Positions 17,950-27,758 of a stretch of 63,202 nt of DNA are shown one piece after another. Source of the stretch: Symplocastrum torsivum CPER-KK1. GTDB lineage: Bacteria; Cyanobacteriota; Cyanobacteriia; Cyanobacteriales; Coleofasciculaceae. Every line of letters starts with the position of its first letter. Within the stretch, counting starts at the first letter, position 1. Where the stretch lies: positions 1 to 63,202 of the forward strand of contig JAHHIF010000039.1 of NCBI GenBank assembly GCA_019358875.1, given 5' to 3'. A model generated the notes under the pieces. It saw only the letters and a program-made list of their open reading frames with translations. It was not told where the DNA came from and did no database searches. Both the position numbers and the translations under genes were made by a program.

Positions 17950-19392
17950 ATGAAAGTTACTCAGGAAAGACTGCCGAAGAGCCAGCTCGGTCTGGAAATT
18001 GAAATTCCCGCCGAAACGACCAAAAAAGCCTACGAAAAGGTCGTGCAAAACCTCGCCCGCTCTGCCAACATTCCTGGGTTTCGTAAAGGGAAGGTACCGC
18101 GCCAGATTTTGCTTCAGCGGATGGGTCCACAACGAATCAAGGAAGCGGCTCTCGAAGATTTAGTTCAAGATGGTCTCAAGCAAGCGATCGAGCAAGAATC
18201 GATTAAAGCGCTGGGGAACTACAAGCTAATCTCCACCTATGAAGAATTGACTAGCCAATTTCAACCGGGAGAACCGCTGACGTTCTCGGCATCGGTTGAT
18301 GTTCCGCCGGAAGTTCATTTAGGTGATTACAACGGTTTAAGTGTTCAAGCCGAGGAATCCCAGCCTGACCCAGAGTCTGTTGATAAGTTCTTAGAACAGC
18401 GCCGTACTGAGCAAGCGACCCTTATCCCTGTAGAATCTCGTCCGGCACAGATGGGAGATGTAGCCGTCGTCGATTATGCCGGTCGATTAACGGGTGAAGG
18501 CGAAGAATCAACGGAAATCCAAGGAGGACAGGCAACTGATTTTCAAATTGAACTAGGGGAAGGACAGTTTATTGAGGACATCGTTAAGGGGATTGTCGGG
18601 ATGAATCCCGGAGAAACAAAAGAAGTCCCTGTGTCATTTCCTGACGATTATCCGCGAGAAGATTTGGCAGGCAACTCAGGGGTTTTCAGCGTCACCCTTA
18701 AGGAACTCAAAGAAAAAGAATTGCCAGAGTTAGATGACGACTTTGCTCAAGAAGTTAGTGAAGTGGAAACAATGGCAGAGTTACGGGAATCCCTAGAAAA
18801 GCAATTTCGGGAAAAAGCCGAGGAAGAAACAGCTGCAAGTAAAGAGCAAGCGCTAGTAGAAGCACTGCTGGAGAAGGTTGAAATTGACCTTCCCGAAACA
18901 ATGATTGAGCGGGAAATCGAGACGGTTTTGACACAAACAGCGATGCAGATGGAAGGCTACGGGATGGATATCCGTAAGCTATTCACGGCTGAAATGATGC
19001 CACAGCTTAAAGAGCGATCGCGTCCTGATGCAATTCTGCGACTTCGGCAGTCTTTGGCACTTCAGGAAGTTGCCAAGCGCGAATCTCTCACCGCCGAACC
19101 GGAGGAGATTGAAGCCAAAGTTAAAGAATTGCTGGAGCAGTTTGCTGGACAAAGTGTTGATCCAACGCGGGTGCGTGAAGTAGTCGAGTCGGATTTACTC
19201 AAAGAGAAAGCGATTAAATGGCTCGAAGAACACGCGACTATTGAACTGGTACCCAAAGGTTCCTTAACAACTGAAGCGGTCGAAGCATTAGAAGAAGTTA
19301 AAGAAACAGAAGCAGAAGCAACTTCCCAAGAGGAGGTTGATGCCTCTACTCAAACCATTGACGTAGAAGCAGAGTCAACCCCAGAGGAATAA
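17950..19392 (+). CDS. tig: Trigger factor
   Basis: 480 residues from the ATG at 17950 (MKVTQERLP), the standard start; the frame extends 22 codons upstream without support. Ribosome-bound chaperone and prolyl isomerase. The N-terminal ribosome-binding domain carries the signature GFRKGKVP, the FKBP-like domain covers about 155-245, and a long helical C-terminal domain ends in an acidic tail (about 440-480). First gene of tig-clpP-clpX; a strong terminator follows it, so clpPX probably has its own promoter. Confidence 0.96.
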   Translation: MKVTQERLPKSQLGLEIEIPAETTKKAYEKVVQNLARSANIPGFRKGKVPRQILLQRMGPQRIKEAALEDLVQDGLKQAIEQESIKALGNYKLISTYEELTSQFQPGEPLTFSASVDVPPEVHLGDYNGLSVQAEESQPDPESVDKFLEQRRTEQATLIPVESRPAQMGDVAVVDYAGRLTGEGEESTEIQGGQATDFQIELGEGQFIEDIVKGIVGMNPGETKEVPVSFPDDYPREDLAGNSGVFSVTLKELKEKELPELDDDFAQEVSEVETMAELRESLEKQFREKAEEETAASKEQALVEALLEKVEIDLPETMIEREIETVLTQTAMQMEGYGMDIRKLFTAEMMPQLKERSRPDAILRLRQSLALQEVAKRESLTAEPEEIEAKVKELLEQFAGQSVDPTRVREVVESDLLKEKAIKWLEEHATIELVPKGSLTTEAVEALEEVKETEAEATSQEEVDASTQTIDVEAESTPEE

Positions 19393-19447
19393 GGAGTCTT
19401 GAACTAGTCTTAACACTCAGTTCAGTTTTTGTTGTTGATCGATGTAG

Positions 19448-19490
19448 GGGGTGAGTCGTGACTTAAAGAAGACTCACCCCACAACTTTTT
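19448..19490 (+). terminator. Intrinsic terminator after tig
   Basis: GGGGTGAGTC pairs perfectly with GACTCACCCC across a 13-base loop, followed by ACAACTTTTT. It starts 56 bases after the tig stop. Confidence 0.75.
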
Positions 19491-19643
19491 CGGTAACCCG
19501 GAAAGTTAGTCCTTATGCAGTTGAGGCATAATGGTCACTAGAAGAATGGTTGGTGCCTTGAGCTAAGCTATCTTTTGGGAAGTTATCCTGTGAGTAGGCT
19601 TGTACAGCACCACTGTCAACTATGATGCCTTAACGTTTCTTTT

Positions 19644-20336
19644 ATGCTGCAATCCCAGTCCTCTGACTACCAATTCACCAGCTTGAGTTCCCCGGAGATT
19701 TACTCCGTCATTCCCAGCAACATCGTCCCGATGGTCGTAGAGCAGTCTGGTCTGGGTGAACGGGCTTTCGATATCTACTCACGGCTTTTAAGAGAGCGTA
19801 TTGTATTTTTAGGAACACCAGTAGACGATACTGTTGCTGACTCAATTGTTGCCCAACTCCTGTTTTTAGACGCTGAAGACCCAGAAAAGGATGTCCAACT
19901 GTACATCAATTCTCCAGGTGGTTCTGTGACAGCAGGTATGGCGATTTATGACACCATGCAGCAGATTCGCCCGGATATTGTTACTATATGCTTTGGTTTA
20001 GCCGCTAGCATGGGAGCGTTTCTCCTTGCAGGCGGAGCTGCTGGTAAGCGTATGGCACTACCCAGTTCTCGGATTATGATTCACCAGCCTCTTGGTGGTG
20101 CCCAAGGGCAGGCTGTTGATATTGAAATCCAAGCCAAAGAAATTCTCTACCACAAACGGACGCTGAACAATTTACTCGCTCATCACACAGGTCAACCCAT
20201 CGAAAAAATCGAAGCGGATACTGAGCGCGACTTTTTCATGTCAGCGGCGGAAGCACAAAACTACGGTCTGATTGATCAGGTCATCACCAGGCAGAACCTT
20301 CCTTCATCGGAAGCTGCTGTTACTCCTATCAAGTAA
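19644..20336 (+). CDS. clpP: ATP-dependent Clp protease proteolytic subunit
   Basis: 230 residues. The catalytic Ser is S122 in AASMGAF and the His is H147 in IMIHQPLGG, with the Asp further on, as in serine-type ClpP. It forms the barrel chamber that degrades proteins fed in by ClpX. The N-terminus is about 25 residues longer than in Escherichia coli, with a later ATG at MVVEQSG possible. clpX follows 10 bases after the stop, so they are co-transcribed. Confidence 0.96.
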   Translation: MLQSQSSDYQFTSLSSPEIYSVIPSNIVPMVVEQSGLGERAFDIYSRLLRERIVFLGTPVDDTVADSIVAQLLFLDAEDPEKDVQLYINSPGGSVTAGMAIYDTMQQIRPDIVTICFGLAASMGAFLLAGGAAGKRMALPSSRIMIHQPLGGAQGQAVDIEIQAKEILYHKRTLNNLLAHHTGQPIEKIEADTERDFFMSAAEAQNYGLIDQVITRQNLPSSEAAVTPIK

Positions 20337-20346
20337 GAGGCTTCTT

Positions 20347-21693
20347 ATGTCTAAATACGACTCCCATCTAAAATGTTCGTTTTGCGGCAAGTCTCAAGAG
20401 CAGGTACGCAAGTTGATTGCCGGACCGGGAGTCTACATCTGTGATGAGTGCGTTGACCTGTGTAACGAAATTTTAGATGAGGAGTTGCTTGATTCGAGTA
20501 CTCCAACACCTCAGCCAGTTCCCCCTAAAGAACCGCCTCAAAAGCGCCGGACTCGTGCTTCTGGTCTCTCGTTAACTCAGATTCCCAAGCCGAGGGAACT
20601 GAAAAAGTATCTCGATGAGCATGTGATTGGTCAGGACGAAGCTAAAAAAGTTCTCTCGGTTGCCGTTTACAATCACTACAAGCGTCTGAGTTTTGTCCAG
20701 TCGAAGAACCATAACCATGGCAAAGCAGCTACGGAGGATGGTATTGAGCTGCAAAAGTCGAACATTCTCCTGATGGGCCCTACGGGTTGTGGGAAAACGC
20801 TGCTGGCTCAAACGTTAGCGAGTGTCTTGGATGTGCCCTTTGCTGTGGCAGACGCGACAACGCTGACAGAAGCAGGATATGTCGGGGAAGATGTTGAAAA
20901 TATCTTACTGCGACTGTTGCAAGTGGCAGATCTTGATGTAGAGGAAGCCCAACGAGGGATTATCTACATTGACGAAATTGACAAGATTGCCCGTAAGAGT
21001 GAAAACCCCTCAATTACAAGGGATGTTTCTGGTGAGGGCGTTCAGCAAGCCTTGCTGAAGATGTTAGAGGGGACGATCGCAAATGTACCCCCACAAGGTG
21101 GGCGTAAACATCCTTATCAAGACTGCATTCAGATTGACACAAGCAACATCCTGTTTATTTGCGGTGGCGCATTCGTTGGTCTGGATAAGGTAGTAGAGCA
21201 GCGCATTGGAAAGCGCTCTATGGGCTTTGTTCAGCCAGGGGAAGGTCAAACGAAGGAAAAGCGGGCAGCGGATGTTCTGCGGCATTTAGAACCGGATGAT
21301 TTGGTCAAGTTTGGCATGATTCCGGAGTTTATCGGGCGTGTGCCGATGGTTGCGGTGGTTGACCCCCTCGACGAAGAAGCGTTGATGGAGATTTTGACGG
21401 AACCCCGTAACGCACTGGTGAAGCAGTATCAGAAACTGCTGAAGATGGACAGTGTGCAGTTGGATTTCAAGCCAGATGCAATTCGTGCGATCGCGCAAGA
21501 AGCCTATCGCCGTAAAACTGGAGCAAGAGCATTACGCGGCATAGTTGAAGAATTAATGCTGGATGTAATGTATGAGCTACCTTCTCGTAAGGATGTAACC
21601 CGTTGCACTGTTACACGGGAGATGGTAGAGAAGCGCTCAACGGCTGAATTATTGGTACATCCCTCTTCCCTACCCAAACCAGAATCAGCGTAG
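20347..21693 (+). CDS. clpX: Clp protease ATP-binding subunit ClpX
   Basis: 448 residues from the ATG at 20347, preceded by AGAGG; the frame extends upstream into clpP but that is overlap only. The N-terminal zinc-binding domain has two CxxC pairs (CSFCGKS, CDECVDLC). The AAA+ domain follows with Walker A GPTGCGKT, Walker B IIYIDEIDK and the pore loop GYVGEDVE. It unfolds substrates and passes them to ClpP. Confidence 0.97.
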   Translation: MSKYDSHLKCSFCGKSQEQVRKLIAGPGVYICDECVDLCNEILDEELLDSSTPTPQPVPPKEPPQKRRTRASGLSLTQIPKPRELKKYLDEHVIGQDEAKKVLSVAVYNHYKRLSFVQSKNHNHGKAATEDGIELQKSNILLMGPTGCGKTLLAQTLASVLDVPFAVADATTLTEAGYVGEDVENILLRLLQVADLDVEEAQRGIIYIDEIDKIARKSENPSITRDVSGEGVQQALLKMLEGTIANVPPQGGRKHPYQDCIQIDTSNILFICGGAFVGLDKVVEQRIGKRSMGFVQPGEGQTKEKRAADVLRHLEPDDLVKFGMIPEFIGRVPMVAVVDPLDEEALMEILTEPRNALVKQYQKLLKMDSVQLDFKPDAIRAIAQEAYRRKTGARALRGIVEELMLDVMYELPSRKDVTRCTVTREMVEKRSTAELLVHPSSLPKPESA

Positions 21694-21720
21694 TTGTTGT
21701 TAGTTCTTAGTTGTTGATAG
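21692..21720. repeat. TTAGTTG-type short tandem repeat
   Basis: Degenerate TTAGTTG copies directly overlapping and following the clpX stop. Same family as at 6341. Confidence 0.6.
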
Positions 21721-21760
21721 ATGTGATTGCTTGAGAGTACTTAGTTTTTGAGCAATAATC

Positions 21761-21801
21761 ACAAATACAAATAACAAATAACGAATAACAAACAACAAAC
21801 A
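21761..21801. repeat. AACAAAT-type short tandem repeat before the hydrolase gene
   Basis: Seven-base units (ACAAATA/ACAAACA) in tandem end right at the ATG of the next gene, replacing any ribosome-binding site. Confidence 0.6.
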
Positions 21802-22656
21802 ATGCCTCTAATCAACGTTCGCGGTGTCGAACATCACTACGAATGGATATGCCAATCAACAACCTCTGAACAAAAGCCAGTGATGGTTTTTGTTCATGGC
21901 TGGGGGGGTTCGTCTCGCTATTGGGAAAGTACGGCTAATGCCCTATCTGATACATTTGATTGCTTACTTTATGATTTGCGAGGATTTGGGCGATCGCGTT
22001 TACCTGAAACATCGATAGAGTTACTCTACGAAATGGAGGAGTACGCCGAAGATTTGGCGGTGTTGTTAGATGCTCTAGAACTCAAGCGAGTTTATCTCAA
22101 CGCTCACTCAATGGGTGCTTCTGCGGCGGCGTTGTTCCTCAATCGCTATCCAGAACGAGTAGAACGGGCAATTTTAACCTGTAGCGGCGTTTTTGAATAC
22201 GAAGAGAAATCCTTTACTGCTTTCCATAAAATTGGCGGTTATGTTGTTAAGTTTCGTCCTCGCTGGTTCTTGCACGTACCCTTTGCTGGTTCATTGTTCA
22301 TGGCGCGATTTTTGCACCGTCCGTTACCTTCAGCAATCAGTCGTGCATTTTTGGAAGATTACCTTGTCGCAGATTACACAGCCGCTTTGGGAACAATGTT
22401 GACATCGGTAAGCAAATATGCTGCTGAAGTGATGCCTCAAGAGTTTGCGAGGCTTAGTGTATCGACACTTCTTATTTCTGGCGAATATGACAAGATTATC
22501 CCAGCAGAGTTGGGGCGTCGGGCAGCACAGTTGAGTGAAAAAATCGAGTATTTTGAGATTTCCGGTACGGCTCACTTCCCGATGTTAGAGAAACCAGAGA
22601 TTTACCTGGAAAAGGTACGAGAGTTTTTGGGTATAGGCTCTCCAGCTACAGCTTAA
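21802..22656 (+). CDS. Alpha/beta-fold hydrolase
   Basis: 284 residues with the oxyanion-hole motif VHGWGGSSRYW, nucleophile S103 in NAHSMGAS, a late Asp in GEYDKI and catalytic His in GTAHFPM. This is a serine hydrolase of the epoxide-hydrolase/esterase type; substrate unknown. No signal peptide. It follows clpX by 108 bases of repeat sequence and is convergent with cobK. Confidence 0.87.
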   Translation: MPLINVRGVEHHYEWICQSTTSEQKPVMVFVHGWGGSSRYWESTANALSDTFDCLLYDLRGFGRSRLPETSIELLYEMEEYAEDLAVLLDALELKRVYLNAHSMGASAAALFLNRYPERVERAILTCSGVFEYEEKSFTAFHKIGGYVVKFRPRWFLHVPFAGSLFMARFLHRPLPSAISRAFLEDYLVADYTAALGTMLTSVSKYAAEVMPQEFARLSVSTLLISGEYDKIIPAELGRRAAQLSEKIEYFEISGTAHFPMLEKPEIYLEKVREFLGIGSPATA

Positions 22657-22700
22657 GCGATCAGTAGGTCGGTATTAATATTTACTGTTGAGGCAAGGTA

Positions 22701-22724
22701 GACGGCAGACGGCAGACGGCAGAA
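22701..22724. repeat. GACGGCA tandem repeat
   Basis: Three and a half copies of the heptamer GACGGCA in the convergent gap after the hydrolase gene. The complementary TTCTGCC type recurs at 31801-31833. Confidence 0.65.
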
Positions 22725-22841
22725 GGGAAGAGGATTTTAGTCTCTTAACTTTGTTGACATACCTTCGTTTATTTGTGTCTACCTACTTCGCAATTTTCTG
22801 TCTTCCAGTGCAATAGCAGAACGCTATTTGAAAATAATAAA

Positions 22842-22868
22842 ACCCCTAGCCTATAAAGACTGGGGGTA
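22842..22868 (-). terminator. Probable terminator of cobK
   Basis: Read on the minus strand: ACCCCCAGTC, a 6-base loop, GGCTAGGGGT, then TTTATTATTTT. It begins about 65 bases past the cobK stop and sits between convergent genes. Confidence 0.55.
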
Positions 22869-22931
22869 GTATCAGGGTGCATCTACTAAATCTTTATTCC
22901 CAAGGGTAGACGCTACTTTCCGGATAAATTT

Positions 22932-23729
22932 TTAACTTCCTACTGATACTGGTGCTACATAACGCTTACAGAACTCCAACACTACTGACAAATCGCTAGT
23001 TTGCTGCGGATAGTCAATAGCTGGACGAGCAATAATGATTAACGGGATACCCAATTGAGCCGCAACAATTCGCTTAATCTCTTCTCCCCCAGCTCTACCA
23101 GAAGCTTTTGTTACAACAAGGGATATGTTCCACTGCTGCCATAAGGCTTTTTCTAACTCAGCCGTTATGGGAGGACGCAAAGCAATGATTCGATTTGGGC
23201 TAAATCCTGATGCGATCGCAGTTTCGAGAGACGTTACGGCTGGTAAAATCCGGGCAAATAACGTTGCTTTGTCTTGCCAGTTTTGAAATAAAGGTAAAGC
23301 TTTATAGCCAACGGTAAGTAACACCCGTTGCTGGTAAAGGTAATCACCTGCTACAAGCGCCTCAAAGCTATTTAACGAAATCACTGGGAAGGACTCGGTT
23401 GGCTTGTCAACAGCTAAGCGCTCAAAGCGTAGATAGGGGATTTGGCGTTTAGTGGCTACCCTCATCGCCATCTTAGAAATTTCCACCGCATAAGGATGGG
23501 AAGCATCGAGGATAGCAGCAATTCGCTGTTCCTGCAAAAATTGTTCTAGCTGATCGGCATCTAAGCGCCCTACCCAAACTTGCAACACAGGAGTTTTGGG
23601 ATAAAGAGTTTGAGCGGCTTGTGTTGTCACAGTTATTGTACAAGGTTGGCTCAGGGATGCGATCGCAGCCGCCAACTCAGCACTCTCAGTCGTACCACCA
23701 ATCAGCCAGAGACGTTCACTAATCAACAA
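22932..23729 (-). CDS. cobK: Cobalt-precorrin-6A reductase
   Basis: 265 residues of the CobK/CbiJ family, which reduces precorrin-6A to 6B with NADPH in corrin-ring synthesis. The N-terminal nucleotide-binding motif is WLIGGTTESAELA; LDASHPYA and TKASGRAGGEEIK are typical of the family. Two other corrin genes (cobH, cobL) lie 16 kb away. A 63-residue small protein gene lies 14 bases upstream on the same strand and may be co-transcribed. Confidence 0.93.
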   Translation of the reverse strand: MLISERLWLIGGTTESAELAAAIASLSQPCTITVTTQAAQTLYPKTPVLQVWVGRLDADQLEQFLQEQRIAAILDASHPYAVEISKMAMRVATKRQIPYLRFERLAVDKPTESFPVISLNSFEALVAGDYLYQQRVLLTVGYKALPLFQNWQDKATLFARILPAVTSLETAIASGFSPNRIIALRPPITAELEKALWQQWNISLVVTKASGRAGGEEIKRIVAAQLGIPLIIIARPAIDYPQQTSDLSVVLEFCKRYVAPVSVGS

Positions 23730-23743
23730 TTATCCAGTAGTAC

Positions 23744-23935
23744 TTAACCCTTCAAAGCTCTATTAAAGTTTTTGCGATAGGACTGATTAGTAACAATCAA
23801 AGCCGGCCACAGCAGAGACAAGCGAATCCGGTTAGGCAAACTCCGGCTGAAGTTAGTCCGCTCAAAACCCTTCCAAAACTTCCATGCACCGTAGCCATAA
23901 ATCCCCAACAAAGCCAAAACAATTATTGCTTTCAT
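23744..23935 (-). CDS. Small conserved membrane-anchored protein
   Basis: 63 residues: an N-terminal hydrophobic helix (IIVLALLGIYGYGAWKF) followed by a basic soluble part with many Arg and Asn (for example RTNFSRSLPNRIRL). No characterised domain is recognised. Same strand as cobK with a 14-base gap, so probably one transcript. The composition argues for a real gene. Confidence 0.65.
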   Translation of the reverse strand: MKAIIVLALLGIYGYGAWKFWKGFERTNFSRSLPNRIRLSLLWPALIVTNQSYRKNFNRALKG

Positions 23936-24379
23936 CTAAATCAACTCCATGACAACTGACTAAGTTAACGCCGTCCAAGCTTTTCTTTGAGTCAATTTCC
24001 GCACGTATCAATAAAACTACCTTGCTGTAGGCGCTTCGGGTTCCTCAAAAGTGAAATCAAACATTCGCCTAGCGTGGGGGAGTCTACGGAATTGATTCCA
24101 AAGACAGGTCAAAGTAGCATTGATCCAGTTTCTAGTCTATCCATTCCATTGCCCAGTTGTGGAGGGAAAGACCTTCTAAACTCCTGAACGTCTTGGTTCT
24201 CCCCTCCTTTCTAATTCATTGATAAAACTTGCCTGTGACAAAGAAAAGCGCGATCTTCAGAGTAAGTCGCGTCTTGTGGAGGATATCGTAAGTTTTACCA
24301 TCATAAGAGACTATTAAAGAAAAGCGGAATGTAAATCATTACGATATAACACCGTAGAGCGCCCAAAATAGGAGGACTT
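23936..24379. other. Intergenic region upstream of the nucleotidyltransferase fusion
   Basis: About 440 bases between divergent genes. The right end has a clear ribosome site (TAGGAGGA) for the next gene. A 66-codon frame at 23987 is not accepted. No other element is recognised. Confidence 0.4.
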
Positions 24380-26920
24380 ATGCGAGCAGTGCTGATGGCT
24401 GGCGGTTCGGGAACACGTCTCAGGCCGCTGACCTGTGATCTTCCCAAACCGATGGTTCCGATTCTCAATCGACCCATCGCTGAACACATTATCAACCTAC
24501 TCAAGCGACATCAGATTACAGAGGTGGTAGCGACACTGCACTATCTCCCAGATGTCATGCGAGACTACTTCCAAGACGGTAGTGACTTTGGTGTACAAAT
24601 GACTTACGCCGTCGAGGAAGACCAGCCTCTAGGTACTGCTGGGTGCGTAAAAAACATTGCTGAATTACTAGATGACACATTTTTAGTAATTAGTGGCGAC
24701 AGTATCACCGACTTTGATCTGACCGCTGCCATTGAATTTCATAAAAGCAATAAATCAAAAGCAACATTAGTGTTGACCCGTGTTCCCAATCCTGTTGAGT
24801 TTGGCGTCGTCATCACGGATGAACAAATGCGGATTCGACGGTTCTTAGAAAAACCGTCTACGAGCGAAATTTTTTCAGATACGGTTAATACTGGAATTTA
24901 CATTCTGGAACCTTCTGTCCTGGACTATCTTCCGGTCAATATGGAAAGTGACTTCTCGAAAGATTTGTTTCCCTTGTTGCTGGAAAAAGATGAGCCAATG
25001 TACGGCTATATTGCTGAAGGGTATTGGTGTGATGTTGGTCATCTGGATGCTTACCGTGAAGCGCAGTACGATGCATTACAGCAAAAGGTAAAGCTAGATT
25101 ATGCTTACAAGGAGCATAAGCCGGGATTATGGATTGGTCAGAATACATTCGTTGACCCGACGGCTAGGATTCAAACTCCAGTGCTAATTGGCAGCAACTG
25201 TCGGATTGGCGCACGGGTCACGATTGAGGCAGGAACAGTCATTGGTGATAACGTCACTATCGCCACTGACGCTGACTTGAAGCGTCCAATTCTTTGGAAT
25301 GGTGCCATCATTGGCGAGGAAGCTCATCTCCGTGCTTGCGTGATTTGCCGGGGTACTCGTGTAGACCGTCGCGCTCATGTGTTGGAGGGTGCTGTTGTTG
25401 GTCCTCTATCAACTGTTGGGGAAGAAGCACAAGTTAGCCCTTATGTGCGGGTTTGGCCGAGTAAGAGGATTGAATCTGGGGCAACGCTAAATATTAACTT
25501 AATTTGGGGCAATACAGCACAACGCAATCTCTTCGGTCAACGGGGTGTTCAAGGATTAGCGAACATTGATATTACCCCAGAATTTGCTGTGAAGTTGGGA
25601 GCTGCCTATGGTTCTACCTTAAAATCCGGTTCCCAAGTAGCAATATCCCGTGACCAACGGAGTATATCCCGGATGGTTTCACGGGCTTTAATTGCGGGTT
25701 TGATGTCTGTGGGTGTCAATGTCCAGAACTTGGAGGCGACAGCCATTCCGATTACTCGCATGATTATCCCAACGCTTTCTGTAGCTGGTGGAATTCATGT
25801 GCGAGTGCATCCCGATCGCCCTGATTACATTCTCATCGAAATCTTTGATGCCAAGGGAATCAATATCTCTAAAGGGCAAGAGAAGAAGATTGAAGGGGCG
25901 TATTTTAAGGAAGACTTGCGGCGATCGCAAATTCATGAAATTGGCAATGTTACTTACCCTAGCCAAGTCATGGACCTCTACAGCACAGGCTTTGAGAAGA
26001 GTTTAAATATAGAGGCAATTCGTCACAGTAGCTCCAAGGTTGTAATTGACTATGGTTACTCGGTTTCCGGTGCTATTCTCCCGATACTACTGGCAAAGTT
26101 TGGTTGTGATGCCGTTGTCCTCAATGCCAGTCTGAACCAAATGTCACTCTCGGCAGTTGAACGAGAAGGATTGCTGACTCAGTTAGGTCATGTAGTCGAG
26201 GCACTGAGAGCAAATTTTGGTGTCCAAGTATCAGCGAATGGAGAACAGCTGATTTTAGTGGATGAATCGGGAATGCCAGTACGAGGTGAGATGTTAACGG
26301 CGCTGATGGTGAGCGTAATGTTGACGGCTCATCCCAGAGGGACTGTAGTCGTACCTGTACACGCATCAAGTGCAGTGGAGCAAATTGCGCGGCGTCATGA
26401 TGGTCGAGTGATTCGGACGAAAGCGAATCCTACAGCCCTGATGGAGGCAGCTCAGGCTAATCCTAATGTGGTATTGGGAGGAAGTGGGGACATGGGCTTT
26501 ATTTTCCCACAACTCCATCCCGGCTTTGATGCGATGTTCTGTATCGCCAAGTTGATTGAGATGCTGACGGTGCAAGAGCGATCGCTAGCTCAAATTCGCA
26601 CAGAACTGCCTCGCGTTTCCCACAAAACTTATACGGTTCGCTGCCCTTGGACGGTGAAGGGGGCATTAATGCGTTATCTCGTAGAAACCCATTCCAATGA
26701 GAATCTAGAACTGATTGATGGAGTGAAGATTGTCAACCATCTCAATGATAGTTGGGTGTTGATTTTGCCGGATGCTGGAGAGCCTCTGGTACATATCTTT
26801 GCCAATAGTGATGATAGGGAGTGGGCAGATAATACCTTGAGGAAGTATCGCAGCTACGTTCAAGAGTTTGTTGAACAAGAGGAGGGGACAGAGGCCCCCA
26901 AAGCGGAAGCTCTATTATAG
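24380..26920 (+). CDS. Mannose-1-phosphate guanylyltransferase-like protein fused to a degenerate phosphomannomutase domain
   Basis: 846 residues. Residues 1 to about 235 are a sugar-nucleotidyltransferase (MAGGSGTRLRPLT, KPMVPI). About 250-380 is a left-handed beta-helix of hexapeptide repeats. About 385-830 has the alpha-D-phosphohexomutase fold. In the mutase half the phosphoserine loop TASHNP is replaced by VRVHPD (474-479), and the metal loop DxDxDR by SANGEQ (618-623), so it should not be catalytic. The active part would make GDP-mannose or a related NDP-sugar for surface glycans. The mutase half may be a regulatory or structural domain. It is monocistronic with a strong ribosome site. 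Confidence 0.88.
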   Translation: MRAVLMAGGSGTRLRPLTCDLPKPMVPILNRPIAEHIINLLKRHQITEVVATLHYLPDVMRDYFQDGSDFGVQMTYAVEEDQPLGTAGCVKNIAELLDDTFLVISGDSITDFDLTAAIEFHKSNKSKATLVLTRVPNPVEFGVVITDEQMRIRRFLEKPSTSEIFSDTVNTGIYILEPSVLDYLPVNMESDFSKDLFPLLLEKDEPMYGYIAEGYWCDVGHLDAYREAQYDALQQKVKLDYAYKEHKPGLWIGQNTFVDPTARIQTPVLIGSNCRIGARVTIEAGTVIGDNVTIATDADLKRPILWNGAIIGEEAHLRACVICRGTRVDRRAHVLEGAVVGPLSTVGEEAQVSPYVRVWPSKRIESGATLNINLIWGNTAQRNLFGQRGVQGLANIDITPEFAVKLGAAYGSTLKSGSQVAISRDQRSISRMVSRALIAGLMSVGVNVQNLEATAIPITRMIIPTLSVAGGIHVRVHPDRPDYILIEIFDAKGINISKGQEKKIEGAYFKEDLRRSQIHEIGNVTYPSQVMDLYSTGFEKSLNIEAIRHSSSKVVIDYGYSVSGAILPILLAKFGCDAVVLNASLNQMSLSAVEREGLLTQLGHVVEALRANFGVQVSANGEQLILVDESGMPVRGEMLTALMVSVMLTAHPRGTVVVPVHASSAVEQIARRHDGRVIRTKANPTALMEAAQANPNVVLGGSGDMGFIFPQLHPGFDAMFCIAKLIEMLTVQERSLAQIRTELPRVSHKTYTVRCPWTVKGALMRYLVETHSNENLELIDGVKIVNHLNDSWVLILPDAGEPLVHIFANSDDREWADNTLRKYRSYVQEFVEQEEGTEAPKAEALL

Positions 26921-27203
26921 AATCCGCTGTGCCTTCCGGAGCCTAAGTTACTGGCATTCAGTTGAAGATTTGTCGCACAACTGAGACGGCTCTCCTGATC
27001 GCTAGACCGACGGCTTTGGTACACTTGTTCTATCATGGATGAGGAGGACGCTGAACATTGGGCGGACTCCTTTATCCTTTTTTGCCTATTATTGGGATAA
27101 ATTGCTAAGCTGTCGGCTAATAGCAACGATTGCACAGTAACAATTGCTACTGAAGTAGGCACAAGAACAGGCTGATTACTAAAAGCGCCAGGAGACTTGA
27201 ACT

Positions 27204-27758
27204 ATGAACACCTGTATCATAATGGCACAGATCATTCAAGATCCAGAACTTCGTTATACTTCTGATAATCAAACTCCCATTGCCCAGATGCTAGTTCAGT
27301 TTCCAGGACAAAGAGCAGAAGATCCTCCAGCAACTTTAAAAGTAGTAGGTTGGGGTAACTTTGCCAGTGAAATTAAAGAAAATTATTCAGTAGGCGATCG
27401 CATAATCATTGAAGGTCGCCTTAACATGAATACAATTGACCGACCAGAGGGGTTTAAGGAAAAACGTGCTGAACTCACTGCGTCTCGGATTCACAAACTA
27501 GGCGCTGACACTAGCTTTGAGCCACATGTCGCAGTACCAGCAACATCGTCTTATGAGGCTCCAGCCCCCACCTCTCCTCCAAAATCTAACAATGTTGTCG
27601 TACCAATGAGGTCACCTCGGCAATCAGCACCGATGTCCGATAGGAGTGATTTTGAAGCCGATTATGATTCTGAGCCAATGTTTGAACCCGCTACAGTAAA
27701 GACGGCTCCTGTTGGTAATGCAGATAGCCAAAAAGATTTGGATGATATTCCCTTCTAG
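27204..27758 (+). CDS. ssb: Single-stranded DNA-binding protein
   Basis: 184 residues: an OB-fold domain (about 1-110, with LKVVGWGNFA and VGDRIIIEGRL), a disordered Pro/Ser-rich linker, and the conserved acidic tip DLDDIPF that recruits replication and repair partners. The OB domain diverges from E. coli SSB, as in the longer cyanobacterial SSB paralogue, so it may be an accessory SSB. The ribosome-binding site is AGGAG. Confidence 0.9.
   Translation: MNTCIIMAQIIQDPELRYTSDNQTPIAQMLVQFPGQRAEDPPATLKVVGWGNFASEIKENYSVGDRIIIEGRLNMNTIDRPEGFKEKRAELTASRIHKLGADTSFEPHVAVPATSSYEAPAPTSPPKSNNVVVPMRSPRQSAPMSDRSDFEADYDSEPMFEPATVKTAPVGNADSQKDLDDIPF

Noticed and set aside
23987..24187. 66-codon frame between the cobK-linked small protein and the nucleotidyltransferase gene
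   Set aside because: No ribosome site and no protein-like pattern; the region must contain promoters.
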